From: Streptomyces sp. NBC_00306
GTDB taxonomy: Bacteria > Actinomycetota > Actinomycetes > Streptomycetales > Streptomycetaceae
Direction: 5' to 3'
Assembly (NCBI RefSeq): GCF_036169555.1
Contig: NZ_CP108032.1
Coordinates: 3,286,001 to 3,350,000, forward strand
DNA length: 64,000 bases
Shown: positions 1 to 8,033 of the stretch, piece by piece
How the letters are laid out: each line of letters begins with the position of its first letter
Numbering within the stretch: the first letter of the stretch is position 1
Position numbers and translations under genes: made by a program
Notes under the pieces: generated by a model
The model's database searches: none
Seen by the model: only the letters and a program-made list of their open reading frames with translations
Told to the model about the DNA's origin: nothing

Positions 1-1
1 G

Positions 2-154
2 CCGACGGCGGGCGGGCTGACGCTGCCGTACGAGACGCCCACGCTGCCGGGCGACCCGGACCAGCCGCTCGTGGTCTGCACACCGGAGCCTGGCTCCCCC
101 ACGGCGGAGCGTCTGTCGGTGCCGAGCTGGACGGCTTCCTCGCCGCGCGAGTGA
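2..154 (+). CDS. C-terminal fragment of MmyB-like HTH transcriptional regulator
   Basis: Open from the left edge to a TGA, 50 codons visible, with G or C in essentially every third position of this frame only, so this is the coding frame. The residues LTLPYETPTLPGDP followed by LVVCTPEPGSPTAERL match the tail I recall for the ligand-binding domain of actinobacterial MmyB-like XRE regulators, which typically ends with a beta strand, a proline-rich turn and an EPGSPS helix. The DNA-binding HTH would lie outside the window. Family assignment rests on this short tail only. Confidence 0.6.
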   Translation, partial: PTAGGLTLPYETPTLPGDPDQPLVVCTPEPGSPTAERLSVPSWTASSPRE

Positions 155-495
155 GCCCGGTCGCCGGTCGACACACCGGCGCCCGGGAAGCCTGTGCCAC
201 GCGGGCGCCGGGGAAGAGTGTGCGCGGGGACCGCCTCACCCCCGGCAGGGCCGGGGGGCGGGACGACGACGGTCCCCGCGTGGGACACGGTCCCGGGTCA
301 GGGCCGGTCGCCGCGTCCGGGGCGTCTGGGAGTCCGGGAGCCGCTCCGGAGTTCTTCGACGCCGCCTGTGCGCCGGCCTGGTTCCCTGCCCGGGAACCCT
401 GCCGACACCCATGACTGTGACGGACGCGTGTTAAGCGGGTGCTGCGCGTACGTGACGTGCGCGTACCGTTTGCGCGAAGCCCCTTCCCCGCGCTA
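155..495. other. Intergenic region between convergent genes
   Basis: 341 bases between the regulator fragment and the stop of the cystathionine beta-synthase gene. Open frames here have no codon bias and no ribosome site. A short direct repeat of GCGCGTAC flanks a GTGACGT core near 447-469. I see no strong terminator hairpin and no RNA gene. Confidence 0.4.
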
Positions 496-1884
496 CTACT
501 TGCCGCCGCCGGCGAGGAAGGCCAGCAGGTCCTGACGGCTCACCACGCCCATCGGCTTGCCCTCGACCAGCACGATCGCGGCGTCCGCGGCTCCGAGCAC
601 GGTCATCAGGTCGCCGACCGGCTCGCCCGAGCCGACCTGCGGCAGCGGGTCGCTCATGTGCTTCTCCAGCGGGTCGCTCAGCGCGGCACGCTGGGTGAAC
701 AGCGCGGCCAGTAGCTCGCGCTCCACGACCGAGCCGATGACCTCGGCGGCCATCACGTCGGGGTGGCCCGCGCCCGGCTTCACGATCGGCATCTGCGACA
801 CGCCGTACTCGCGCAGCACCTCGATGGCCTCGCCGACGGTCTCCTCCGGGTGCATGTGCACCAGGCTGGGGATCTTGCCGCCTTCCTTGTGCCGCAGCAC
901 GTCGGCGACGCGCGCGGCGTGGCCGGCCTCCTCCAGGAAGCCGTAGTCGGCCATCCACTCGTCGTTGAAGATCTTGGAGAGATAGCCGCGGCCGCTGTCC
1001 GGCAGCAGGACGACCACCACGTCGTCGGGGCCGAGACCCTCCGCGACGCGCAGCGCGGCGACGACCGCCATGCCGCAGGAGCCGCCGACGAGCAGGCCCT
1101 CCTCCTTGGCGAGACGGCGGGTCATCTGGAAGGAGTCCTTGTCGGACACGGCGACGATCTCGTCGGTCACGGTCCGGTCGTACGCCGTCGGCCAGAAGTC
1201 CTCACCGACGCCCTCCGTCAGATACGGACGCCCGGAGCCGCCCGAGTAGACCGAGCCCTCGGGGTCCGCACCGATGATCCGCACACCGTTGTCGCTGACC
1301 TCCTTGAGGTAGCGGCCGGTGCCCGAGATGGTGCCGCCGGTGCCGACGCCCGCGACGAAATGGGTGATCTTCCCGTCCGTCTGGTCCCAGAGCTCGGGAC
1401 CGGTCGTCTCGTAGTGCGAGCGCGGGTTGTTCGGGTTGGAGTACTGGTCCGGCTTCCACGCACCCGGCGTCTCCTGCACCAGACGGTCGGAGACGTTGTA
1501 GTACGAGTCGGGGTGCTCGGGGTCGACCGCGGTGGGGCAGACCACCACCTCGGCACCGTACGCACGGAGCACGTTGATCTTGTCCGTGGACACCTTGTCC
1601 GGGCAGACGAAGATGCACTTGTAGCCCTTCTGCTGGGCCACGATCGCCAGGCCGACACCCGTGTTGCCACTGGTCGGCTCCACGATCGTGCCGCCGGGCT
1701 GCAGTGCTCCGCTCTCCTCGGCCGCCTCGATCATGCGCACGGCGATGCGGTCCTTCACCGAACCGCCCGGGTTGAAGTACTCGACCTTGGCCAGGACCGT
1801 CGCCTGGATGCCCGCGGTCACGCTGTTCAGCTTCACCAGCGGGGTATTGCCGACAAGACTGATCATCGAGTCATGGATGCGCAC
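496..1884 (-). CDS. cbs: Cystathionine beta-synthase, PLP-dependent with C-terminal CBS domains
   Basis: 462-residue protein that should condense homocysteine with serine to cystathionine in the cytoplasmic transsulfuration pathway. The N-terminal fold-type II PLP domain starts with SLVGNTPLVKLN. Lys44 in FNPGGSVKDR is the expected Schiff-base lysine, PTSGNTG binds substrate/PLP phosphate, and GVGTGGTISGTGRYLKE is the glycine-rich phosphate loop. Residues from about 335 to the end form a CBS-domain pair (SLVHMHPEETVGEAIEVL and PMGVVSRQDLLAFLAG), usually regulatory. The GTG start at 1884 has GGAGA about 5 bases upstream; an internal ATG at codon 7 is a less likely start. It is divergent from the SGNH hydrolase gene across 119 bp. 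A plain cysteine synthase is less likely because of the C-terminal domains and length. Confidence 0.93.
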   Translation of the reverse strand: MRIHDSMISLVGNTPLVKLNSVTAGIQATVLAKVEYFNPGGSVKDRIAVRMIEAAEESGALQPGGTIVEPTSGNTGVGLAIVAQQKGYKCIFVCPDKVSTDKINVLRAYGAEVVVCPTAVDPEHPDSYYNVSDRLVQETPGAWKPDQYSNPNNPRSHYETTGPELWDQTDGKITHFVAGVGTGGTISGTGRYLKEVSDNGVRIIGADPEGSVYSGGSGRPYLTEGVGEDFWPTAYDRTVTDEIVAVSDKDSFQMTRRLAKEEGLLVGGSCGMAVVAALRVAEGLGPDDVVVVLLPDSGRGYLSKIFNDEWMADYGFLEEAGHAARVADVLRHKEGGKIPSLVHMHPEETVGEAIEVLREYGVSQMPIVKPGAGHPDVMAAEVIGSVVERELLAALFTQRAALSDPLEKHMSDPLPQVGSGEPVGDLMTVLGAADAAIVLVEGKPMGVVSRQDLLAFLAGGGK

Positions 1885-2003
1885 AATGTTCTCCGGGATC
1901 TCCGTAGTGATGCGGCCAGGGTATGCGGACCGGCGCGGGATTGGGCGACGGCCGCTACGGGGCAGTTAGCTGATGACAGGCGACGAGGAGAGGAGGTGGC
2001 TCG

Positions 2004-3014
2004 GTGTCGAGGGCGAGGGTGGCACGGCGGATCGCCGCAGGCGCGGCGTACGGCGGAGGCAGCATCGGTCTGCTCGGAGCGGCGGCCGTGGGAGTCGTGC
2101 TCGCGGAGGTCCAGCTGGCCAAGCGCTCGGTGGGCGGGGGCATCGCCCCGATGCCCCCGCGCGGCGACGGGCTGTACGGGCTGGCTTTCGGGCACAACGA
2201 TCCGCTGCTCCTCGGCGTGCTGGGCGACTCCACAGCGGCCGGCCAGGGGGTGCGCCGGGCGGGCCAGACCCCGGGGGCGCTGCTCGCGTCCGGGCTGGCG
2301 GCGGTGGCCGAGCGTCCCGTGGAGGTGTGCAATGTCGCACTGCCGGGTGCCCAGTCGGACGATCTGGACCGTCAGGTCACGGTGCTGCTGGAGGACAGGT
2401 CCCGGCTGCCGGACGTCTGCGTGATCATGATCGGCGCCAATGACGTCACCCACCGGATGCCGCCCACCGAGTCCGTCCGCCATCTGTCCTCCGCGGTGCG
2501 GAGACTGCGTACGGCAGGGGCGGAGGTGGTGGTCGGCACGTGCCCGGATCTCGGCACCATCGAGCCGGTCTACCAGCCGCTGCGCTGGCTGGCCCGCAGG
2601 GTCTCGCGCCAGCTGGCGGCCGCGCAGACCATCGTGGTGGTGGAGCAGGGCGGGCGCACGGTGTCGCTGGGCGACCTGCTGGGCCCGGAGTTCGCCGCCA
2701 ACCCGCGCGAGATGTTCGGCGCGGACAACTACCACCCCTCGGCGGAGGGCTACGCGACGGCGGCGATGGCGATGCTCCCGACGCTGGGCGCGGTGCTGGG
2801 CGTGTGGCCGGAGTCGGACCGCCCGGAGGCGGACCGCGACGAGGGCATGCTCCCGGTGGCGAAGGCCGCGGCGACGGCGGCCAAGGAGGCGGGTACCGAG
2901 GTCACGGGCGCGCGCGGGCCCTGGGCTCTGCTCAAGCACCGCAGGCGCCGGCGGCTGCCGTCCACGTCCACGGCGGCGGAACCGAGCCCGTCGCCGTCTC
3001 AGGCGCGGCAGTAG
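2004..3014 (+). CDS. SGNH/GDSL-type lipase or esterase, membrane-anchored or secreted
   Basis: 336 residues. An N-terminal hydrophobic stretch (about residues 10-36, GAAYGGGSIGLLGAAAVGVVLAE split by small residues) looks like a signal anchor. Block I GDSTAAGQG puts the nucleophile at about Ser76, block III is IGANDVTHR, and the catalytic Asp/His pair is in DNYHPSAEGY at about 245-254. This is the complete SGNH-hydrolase signature, so the enzyme should cleave an ester (lipid, acetylated sugar or similar); the substrate cannot be read. The C-terminal 80 residues are basic and low in complexity (KHRRRRRLPS). GTG start with GAGGAGAGGAGG just upstream. Confidence 0.85.
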   Translation: MSRARVARRIAAGAAYGGGSIGLLGAAAVGVVLAEVQLAKRSVGGGIAPMPPRGDGLYGLAFGHNDPLLLGVLGDSTAAGQGVRRAGQTPGALLASGLAAVAERPVEVCNVALPGAQSDDLDRQVTVLLEDRSRLPDVCVIMIGANDVTHRMPPTESVRHLSSAVRRLRTAGAEVVVGTCPDLGTIEPVYQPLRWLARRVSRQLAAAQTIVVVEQGGRTVSLGDLLGPEFAANPREMFGADNYHPSAEGYATAAMAMLPTLGAVLGVWPESDRPEADRDEGMLPVAKAAATAAKEAGTEVTGARGPWALLKHRRRRRLPSTSTAAEPSPSPSQARQ

Positions 3015-3050
3015 GACGTACGGGTCCGGCCGGCCGCACCCCTGCCGAAA

Positions 3051-3066
3051 AAGTGAGCGCTCGCTT
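3051..3066. promoter_or_regulatory. Imperfect palindrome, likely TetR-type operator, with -10 element
   Basis: AAGTGAGC followed directly by GCTCGCTT is a 16-bp near-perfect inverted repeat (one mismatch per arm pair). It is followed by TAGAAT at 3066-3071, a good -10 hexamer, and lies about 100 bp before the thiolase start. The AAGTGAGC half-site is typical of TetR-family operators near fatty-acid genes in actinobacteria. No regulator gene is adjacent, so the binder is unknown. Confidence 0.5.
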
Positions 3067-3166
3067 AGAATTGAGGCGACCGTCACACCGGCGTACCCGT
3101 GACCCGGCCCGTACCTCCTAGTAACTTCCAGACAGTCCGCCCACCAGCACTCCTCCTGGAGCCGTG

Positions 3167-4387
3167 ATGCCCGAAGCCGTCATCGTTTCCGCCGCCCGCT
3201 CCCCCATCGGACGGGCCTTCAAGGGCTCGCTCAAGGATCTGCGGCCGGACGACCTCACCGCGACGATCATCCAGACCGCGCTGGCCAAGGTGCCCGAGCT
3301 GGACCCCCGGGACATCGACGACCTGATGCTCGGCTGCGGTCTGCCCGGCGGCGAGCAGGGCCACAACCTGGGTCGCATCATCGCCGTGCAGATGGGGATG
3401 GACCACCTCCCCGGCTGCACCGTCACCCGTTACTGTTCGTCGTCCCTCCAGACCTCGCGCATGGCGCTGCACGCCATCAAGGCCGGCGAGGGCGACGTCT
3501 TCATCTCGGCCGGCGTCGAGATGGTGTCCCGTTTCGTCAAGGGCAACTCCGACAGCCTGCCGGACACGCACAACCCGCTGTTCGCCGAGGCCGAGGCCCG
3601 TACCGCCTCCGTCGCCGAGAAGGGCGCCGCGGACTGGCACGACCCCCGCGAGGACGGTCTCGTCCCGGACGCGTACATCGCCATGGGCCAGACGGCCGAG
3701 AACCTGGCGCGCCTCAAGGGCGTGACCCGTCAGGACATGGACGAGTTCGGTGTCCGGTCCCAGAACCTCGCCGAGGAAGCCATCAAGAAGGGCTTCTGGG
3801 AGCGTGAGATCACCCCGGTCACCACGCCCGACGGCACGGTCGTCAGCACGGACGACGGTCCGCGCGCGGGTGTCACGCTGGAGGGCGTCGAGGGCCTCAA
3901 GCCCGTCTTCCGCCCCGACGGCATGGTCACCGCGGGCAACTGCTGCCCGCTGAACGACGGCGCCGCGGCCCTGGTCATCATGAGCGACACCAAGGCCCGC
4001 GAGCTGGGCCTGACCCCGCTGGCGCGGATCGTCTCCACCGGTGTCTCCGGCCTGTCCCCCGAGATCATGGGCTACGGCCCGGTCGAGGCGTCCAACCAGG
4101 CTCTGAAGCGGGCCGGCTTGACCGCCGGGGACATCGACCTGGTCGAGATCAACGAGGCGTTCGCCGCGCAGGTCATCCCGTCGTACCGGGACCTGGGCAT
4201 CCCGCTGGACAAGGTCAACGTCAACGGCGGCGCGATCGCGGTCGGCCACCCCTTCGGCATGACGGGCGCGCGCATCACGGGCACGCTGATCAACAGCCTC
4301 CAGTTCCACGACAAGCAGTTCGGCCTGGAGACGATGTGCGTGGGCGGCGGCCAGGGCATGGCGATGGTCATCGAGCGGCTGAGCTGA
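3167..4387 (+). CDS. Thiolase (acetyl-CoA C-acyltransferase)
   Basis: 406 residues, full-length thiolase. Cys90 in RYCSSSLQ is the acyl-accepting nucleophile, NEAFAAQ and GGAIAVGHPFGMTGAR carry the catalytic His, and CVGGGQG near the end holds the second catalytic Cys. It should perform reversible thiolysis of 3-ketoacyl-CoA, in fatty-acid beta-oxidation or acetoacetyl-CoA metabolism. ATG at 3167 is chosen over the adjoining GTG at 3164 because MPEAVIVSAARSPIG is the normal thiolase start; CTGGAG lies just upstream. It is monocistronic as far as can be seen, preceded by the palindromic operator candidate. Confidence 0.93.
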   Translation: MPEAVIVSAARSPIGRAFKGSLKDLRPDDLTATIIQTALAKVPELDPRDIDDLMLGCGLPGGEQGHNLGRIIAVQMGMDHLPGCTVTRYCSSSLQTSRMALHAIKAGEGDVFISAGVEMVSRFVKGNSDSLPDTHNPLFAEAEARTASVAEKGAADWHDPREDGLVPDAYIAMGQTAENLARLKGVTRQDMDEFGVRSQNLAEEAIKKGFWEREITPVTTPDGTVVSTDDGPRAGVTLEGVEGLKPVFRPDGMVTAGNCCPLNDGAAALVIMSDTKARELGLTPLARIVSTGVSGLSPEIMGYGPVEASNQALKRAGLTAGDIDLVEINEAFAAQVIPSYRDLGIPLDKVNVNGGAIAVGHPFGMTGARITGTLINSLQFHDKQFGLETMCVGGGQGMAMVIERLS

Positions 4388-4513
4388 GCGGCAGCGGAGG
4401 GTAGGGGTCGCCCGAGGGACGAGGGCGGCACCTGCCCGCAGCGGAGGCGAAGCTCAGCGCGACCACAAGAACAGTGCGGCTGAGCTGAGCCGCAGCGGAG
4501 GGGTCGCCCGAGG
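4375..4513 (+). repeat. Direct repeat of the thiolase 3' end
   Basis: The last codons of the thiolase gene and the following bases (4375-4417: GCGGCTGAGCTGAGC, GCAGCGGAGG, GGGTCGCCCGAGG) recur at 4476-4513 with a 5-base gap and one substitution. The unit GCAGCGGAGG occurs a third time at about 4439. This looks like a local duplication of the gene end, not a gene. Confidence 0.7.
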
Positions 4514-4610
4514 CACCAGGGGCGGCCCTTGTCCGTAGCCCCGCGCAGCCCAGGCGGATGAGCCTCTGGACAGGTTTTCGGGCTCCTCGGAGCTCAAGTC
4601 GTGACCGAAA

Positions 4611-4643
4611 CTCCCCCAGGATGTGACCTATCTCCTGGGGGAG
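4611..4643 (+). terminator. Hairpin, probable terminator of the thiolase gene
   Basis: CTCCCCCAGGA (4611-4621) pairs perfectly with TCCTGGGGGAG (4633-4643) across an 11-base loop, followed by CATCATTT. It sits in the 400-base gap between the thiolase and the next gene. The rest of that gap holds the repeats above and, near its right end, the presumed promoter of the following gene. Confidence 0.55.
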
Positions 4644-4787
4644 CATCATTTCCCCAGGTCACAGTGGTTATCCCGCTAAACACCAGGCCCAAAGTCCTGT
4701 CCATTTCGTGACGTAATGCACTGACAGGGGGCGCGGGCTCCCCCCAAGCTGAGGTAGGAAGTCGGGGGTATCGATGGAACCGGGAGT

Positions 4788-5645
4788 ATGTCAGTGAGCG
4801 CCATGTCTTTTGCCCTGCTGCTGACCACGGCCGCCGCGACGGCTGTGGGCGCCGCAGCCCTGCACGCCGCCCACGGGCTCCGCAAGCAGGTCACCGCCCT
4901 GCGCAGCGAGCTGGCCGAGGTGCACGGCACCGGGCCGAAGGTCTCCGTGCCGCAGGCCCGCCCCACCCCCGCCGCCGAGATACGCGAGGCCGTCGCCGAG
5001 GCCCTGGCCGAGGAGCGGGAACGCGAGCTCGCCGAGGCGCGCGCCTTCTGGGCCGCGCAGGAGTCCCGCGACGCCGCGGACGCCTCCCCGCGTCTCATCG
5101 GCGAGGCCCCCGTGACCCTGCTGGGCGGTCTGGTGGCTCCCGGTGAGGAGCTCCCGTTCTACGTCCCGCGCCAGTCGGACTTCGTGGGCCTGGAGGCCAT
5201 GGACTTCGAGGCCGTCGAGGCGTTCGACGACATGGCGGACCTCCCCGAGGTCACCGAGTTCGCCGAGGACTCCCCCGAGCTGGCCGCGGCCCGCCGCCGC
5301 CACCCCTCGCACCCGGACTTCGTCCCGGTGCAGACGCCGGTCGTCACCGACCACGAGCGCACGGTCTCCCGGCTCGAAGAGCTGTCCGGGAACCGCACCG
5401 AGCTCGCCGACGTCCGGCCCGGCCCGCTCGGCACGCTCGACGTGTACGTCTTCGCCGACGGCACCACGCTCTGCATGACCCCGGGCCACCGCGAGACCGC
5501 TGAGCGCCTTGCCGAGGCCCTGCGGACCGGCGACACCCCGGTCCTCCTCGGCGGCTCCAGCATCTCGGGGGCGTACGCCCTCACGTTCGAGTGCGGCGAG
5601 GAGACGGTCTACATCCTGGCCGACCGCGTCATCGCCTCTCTCTGA
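4788..5645 (+). CDS. Hypothetical protein with N-terminal membrane anchor
   Basis: 285 residues of unrecognised function. A hydrophobic alanine-rich segment (about residues 6-27) is followed by a charged helical stretch with heptad-like character (RKQVTALRSELAEV, and ALAEERERELAEARAFWAAQ around 65-90), probably a short coiled coil. Then comes a Pro/Glu-rich region and a C-terminal globular part with beta character ending in ECGEETVYILADRVIASL. The ATG at 4788 is very close to GGGAG (4782-4786); an in-frame GTG at 4794 has better spacing and may be the true start. Conserved-looking codon bias throughout. Confidence 0.7.
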   Translation: MSVSAMSFALLLTTAAATAVGAAALHAAHGLRKQVTALRSELAEVHGTGPKVSVPQARPTPAAEIREAVAEALAEERERELAEARAFWAAQESRDAADASPRLIGEAPVTLLGGLVAPGEELPFYVPRQSDFVGLEAMDFEAVEAFDDMADLPEVTEFAEDSPELAAARRRHPSHPDFVPVQTPVVTDHERTVSRLEELSGNRTELADVRPGPLGTLDVYVFADGTTLCMTPGHRETAERLAEALRTGDTPVLLGGSSISGAYALTFECGEETVYILADRVIASL

Positions 5646-5754
5646 GGATCCCCAGGGGCCTTCGCGGGCCCCTTCCGGGTCCCGCCCGGCGGGTCTCCCC
5701 CCGGAGCCCCCTCAGCGGTCCCCCAGGACCACAGCACGGCCCGCCGGCCCGGAC

Positions 5755-6081
5755 CTACAGCCCGGCCCGCCCCTCGGCCGACCGGACCAGACTCACGGCC
5801 TCGTCCACCTCCGCCACGGAACGGGACGGGGCCGTCCGCAGCGCTTCGGCCAAATCCGTACCGGCCACCATCAGTTGATCCGCAACTGCGAAGATGCCCG
5901 CGTCCGGCATGATCGAAGGCTCCGTTCCCGGGGCCTCGATGCGCTGGGCCAGCCGCGCCAACTCCCTGGCCAGGTCCAGCCCTTCAGCCGCGGCACCCCG
6001 CTGCAGACGGCTCTGCGGAGCGGCCCGCAGACGGTCGGCGAAGCGGTCCACGGCGTCGGTCAGCTCACTCGTATCCAGCAC
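5755..6081 (-). CDS. Small hypothetical alpha-helical protein
   Basis: 108 residues with a GTG start, no signal peptide and no cysteines. The sequence is predicted helical and acidic (LTDAVDRFADRLRAA, LDLARELARLAQRIEA, AEVDEAVSLVRSAEG). Third-position GC is high in this frame. It is convergent with the preceding plus-strand gene and divergent from the small DUF4287-like gene. I do not recognise the family. Confidence 0.6.
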   Translation of the reverse strand: MLDTSELTDAVDRFADRLRAAPQSRLQRGAAAEGLDLARELARLAQRIEAPGTEPSIMPDAGIFAVADQLMVAGTDLAEALRTAPSRSVAEVDEAVSLVRSAEGRAGL

Positions 6082-6180
6082 GGTTCGACCCTATGTGCAC
6101 CCCACGGACTGTTGCCAATACGCGAACACTCAGGCACGGTGGCGTGAAGGAGCACACGCGCAACGCGTCCGGAGGCGCCG

Positions 6181-6411
6181 ATGTCCCAAGTCTTCTCCGA
6201 AGAGACCCATCGAAATCTGCTCTCCCGAATCCCTCATTGCACCGGTCGTGAGATCTCCGACTGGCTCCGCGCCGTCGACGAAGGCCCCTCCCTCTTCCGC
6301 TTCGAGGAGAAGGTGAGCTGGCTCCGGAGCGAACACAACCTCGCATACGGGCATGCCAAAGCGATCATCCACGAGTACGACCTGAGGCGCGCCGCGCGCA
6401 AACTGCTCTAG
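6181..6411 (+). CDS. DUF4287 domain protein
   Basis: 76 residues, MSQVFSEETHRNLLSRIP followed by HCTGREISDWLRAVDEGP and LAYGHAKAIIHEYDLRRAARKLL. The phrase linking a helix, an [I/V]-x-W-L segment and HxLxxGHAxAIV corresponds to the DUF4287 domain as I recall it; usually the domain is fused to a second domain, here it stands alone. Function unknown. A possible ribosome site CGGAGG is at 6169-6174. Its 3' end shares a hairpin with the convergent BI-1 gene. Confidence 0.75.
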   Translation: MSQVFSEETHRNLLSRIPHCTGREISDWLRAVDEGPSLFRFEEKVSWLRSEHNLAYGHAKAIIHEYDLRRAARKLL

Positions 6412-6421
6412 GTCTCGACGC

Positions 6422-6456
6422 CGAAGGGCCCGCAGGCAATGCCTGCGGGCCCTTCG
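6422..6456. terminator. Bidirectional intrinsic terminator
   Basis: CGAAGGGCCCGCAGGC (6422-6437) and GCCTGCGGGCCCTTCG (6441-6456) form a perfect 16-bp stem with a 3-base loop. It lies between convergent genes ending at 6411 and 6472, so it can serve both. Confidence 0.85.
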
Positions 6457-6471
6457 TCATTGCGTGGTCGG

Positions 6472-7362
6472 CTAGTCGTTGCCCTGAAGGATCGACAGGA
6501 GACGCAGCATCTCCAGGTAGATCCACACCAGGGTCAGGGTGAGGCCGAAGGCCGCCAGCCACGACTCCTCGCGCGGAGCGCCGTACGTCACACCGTCCTC
6601 GACCTGCTTGAAGTCGAGGGCGAGGAAGCAGGCACCGAGGATGATGCCGATCACACCGAACAGGATGCCGAGACCGCCGCTGCGGAAGCCGAGGCCGTCA
6701 CCGCCGCCGAAGACGGAGAACAGCAGGTTGGCCACCATCAGCAGCAGGAAGCCCATGGCGGCCGCCATCACGAAGCCGTAGAAACGGCGCGTGACGCGGA
6801 TCCAGCGCATCTTGTAGGCGAAGAGGACACCGGCGAAGACACACATGGTGCCGAGGACGGCCTGGACCACCACACCGGGGCTGATGTAGGTGCTGACCGC
6901 GCTGGAGATGACTCCGAGGAAGACACCCTCGAACGCGGCGTAGGCCAGGATGAGCGCCGGTACCGGCTTGCGCTTGAAGGCCTGGACGAGCGACAGGACG
7001 AGAGCCACGAGGGCCGCGCCGATCGCGATGCCGTACGACTTGCCGATGTTGGCCTCGTCGACCGGCAGCAGGACCCAGGAGAGAACGGCGGTGATCACGA
7101 CGGTGCCGAGCGTCATCGCGGTGCGCGAGACGACATCGTCGATGGTCATCACATCGGCGCGGGCGGGCGCCTGCGGTCCGGCACCGGTCTGGGTGTCGGC
7201 CGGGGCGTACGGGTTGGTCGCGTACGGGTTGCCGGTGCCCTGGGCGTAGGGGTTGTTTCCTACGGCGGGGCCCCCGGCCTGCGGCTGCTGCGCGTTGAAG
7301 CCGGCGTAGCCGCTGTCACGGCTGAACCCCCGTCGCGAGAAGACCGGGTTGCTGCTCCTCAT
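6472..7362 (-). CDS. Bax inhibitor-1/YccA family membrane protein
   Basis: 296 residues. A soluble Pro/Asn/Tyr-rich N-terminus (GNNPYAQGTGNPYATNPYAP, about residues 35-55) precedes about seven hydrophobic segments, among them AMTLGTVVITAVLSWVLLPV, GIAIGAALVALVLSLVQAF, LILAYAAFEGVFLGVISSAV, VLGTMCVFAGVLFAYKM and FGLTLTLVWIYLEMLRLLSI. EGVFLG and the final YLEMLRLL are typical of the TMBIM/YccA family. Family members are pH-sensitive calcium-leak channels in some bacteria; the role in Streptomyces is not established. ATG start with AAGGAG 5 bases before it. Confidence 0.88.
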   Translation of the reverse strand: MRSSNPVFSRRGFSRDSGYAGFNAQQPQAGGPAVGNNPYAQGTGNPYATNPYAPADTQTGAGPQAPARADVMTIDDVVSRTAMTLGTVVITAVLSWVLLPVDEANIGKSYGIAIGAALVALVLSLVQAFKRKPVPALILAYAAFEGVFLGVISSAVSTYISPGVVVQAVLGTMCVFAGVLFAYKMRWIRVTRRFYGFVMAAAMGFLLLMVANLLFSVFGGGDGLGFRSGGLGILFGVIGIILGACFLALDFKQVEDGVTYGAPREESWLAAFGLTLTLVWIYLEMLRLLSILQGND

Positions 7363-7549
7363 CTCACTCCTTCATGGCCGCCCAGCGCGGCCTTGAAGTC
7401 AAGAGTAATGCGCGAGCAAAAGAAGCACCCTAGTGCTCGGGGAGGATCTTTCCACGATCGTGACCGGCCGGGGTCCGACGGCCGGTGTCCCCGTGACGTC
7501 CGACACTTGGGTTTTCAACGATTTTGAGGGGGTAACCGGGCGTACGAGG

Positions 7550-7632
7550 TGCCCGGAGCCGGACTTGAACCGGCACGCCCGCGAAGGGCAGCGAGGTTTA
7601 AGCTCGCCGTGTCTGCATTCCACCATCCGGGC
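7550..7632 (-). tRNA. bldA: tRNA-Leu, anticodon UAA (bldA)
   Basis: Reading the minus strand, acceptor arms GCCCGGA and TCCGGGC pair over 7 bp with discriminator A. The anticodon stem-loop GCGAG-CTTAAAC-CTCGC gives anticodon TAA. A long variable arm (GCCCTTCGCGGGC) marks a class II Leu tRNA, and GCCGGTTCAAGTCCGGC is the T arm. CCA is not encoded. This is the only tRNA that reads UUA efficiently in Streptomyces and, as bldA, is a known developmental regulator: rare TTA codons put morphological and antibiotic genes under its control. The body matches the bldA sequence I remember. Upstream of it (minus strand) a tentative -10 TAGGCT lies near 7663-7668. Confidence 0.96.
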
Positions 7633-8033
7633 CAGGTGCGCGGCTCCGCGTAAGCACAGGAGCCTATCCGGGTAGATCGACGTGCCCGGCCGGCCGTGGC
7701 CCGATGTTGTCTTATTTTATTGCCGCCTGAGGGTGCGTCAGCCCAGGTCAGATGGCATGCCGGGGCAGCCGGCCCGACAGGTGGGCGCCACCGCACCCCC
7801 ATGGGATTGACGGAAACTCGCCGCCTCGGCCCGCCCGTCGGCGGCCCCTCCCGCCGGCCCGCGCCACCGGCCCCCTCTCAGGGGCACCGTCATACCAAAG
7901 GAGGAGGAGCGGGGTGCGTGGTCCGACCCAAGAGGGCCCCGGGAACGGGCACGGGGACTGACGATCCGCGGCCGCGGGGCAGACACGATGGGAGGGTCCC
8001 CGATGCTCACCCCATGTGACAGGAGCCCTCCTC
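7633..8033. other. Divergent intergenic region between bldA and the ABC operon
   Basis: About 400 bases. A short AT-rich stretch (GTCTTATTTTATTGCC, about 7708-7723) stands out in the GC-rich background, upstream of bldA; it may be a promoter or upstream element for the tRNA. The right half should hold the ABC operon promoter; AAAGGAGGAGGAG near 7900 resembles a ribosome site but has no good reading frame behind it. No further gene is supported. Confidence 0.4.

Noticed and set aside
763..2424. Long plus-strand open frame opposite cystathionine beta-synthase
   Set aside because: It is an antisense frame through a gene with strong codon bias; no ribosome site and no domain, a normal effect of very high GC.
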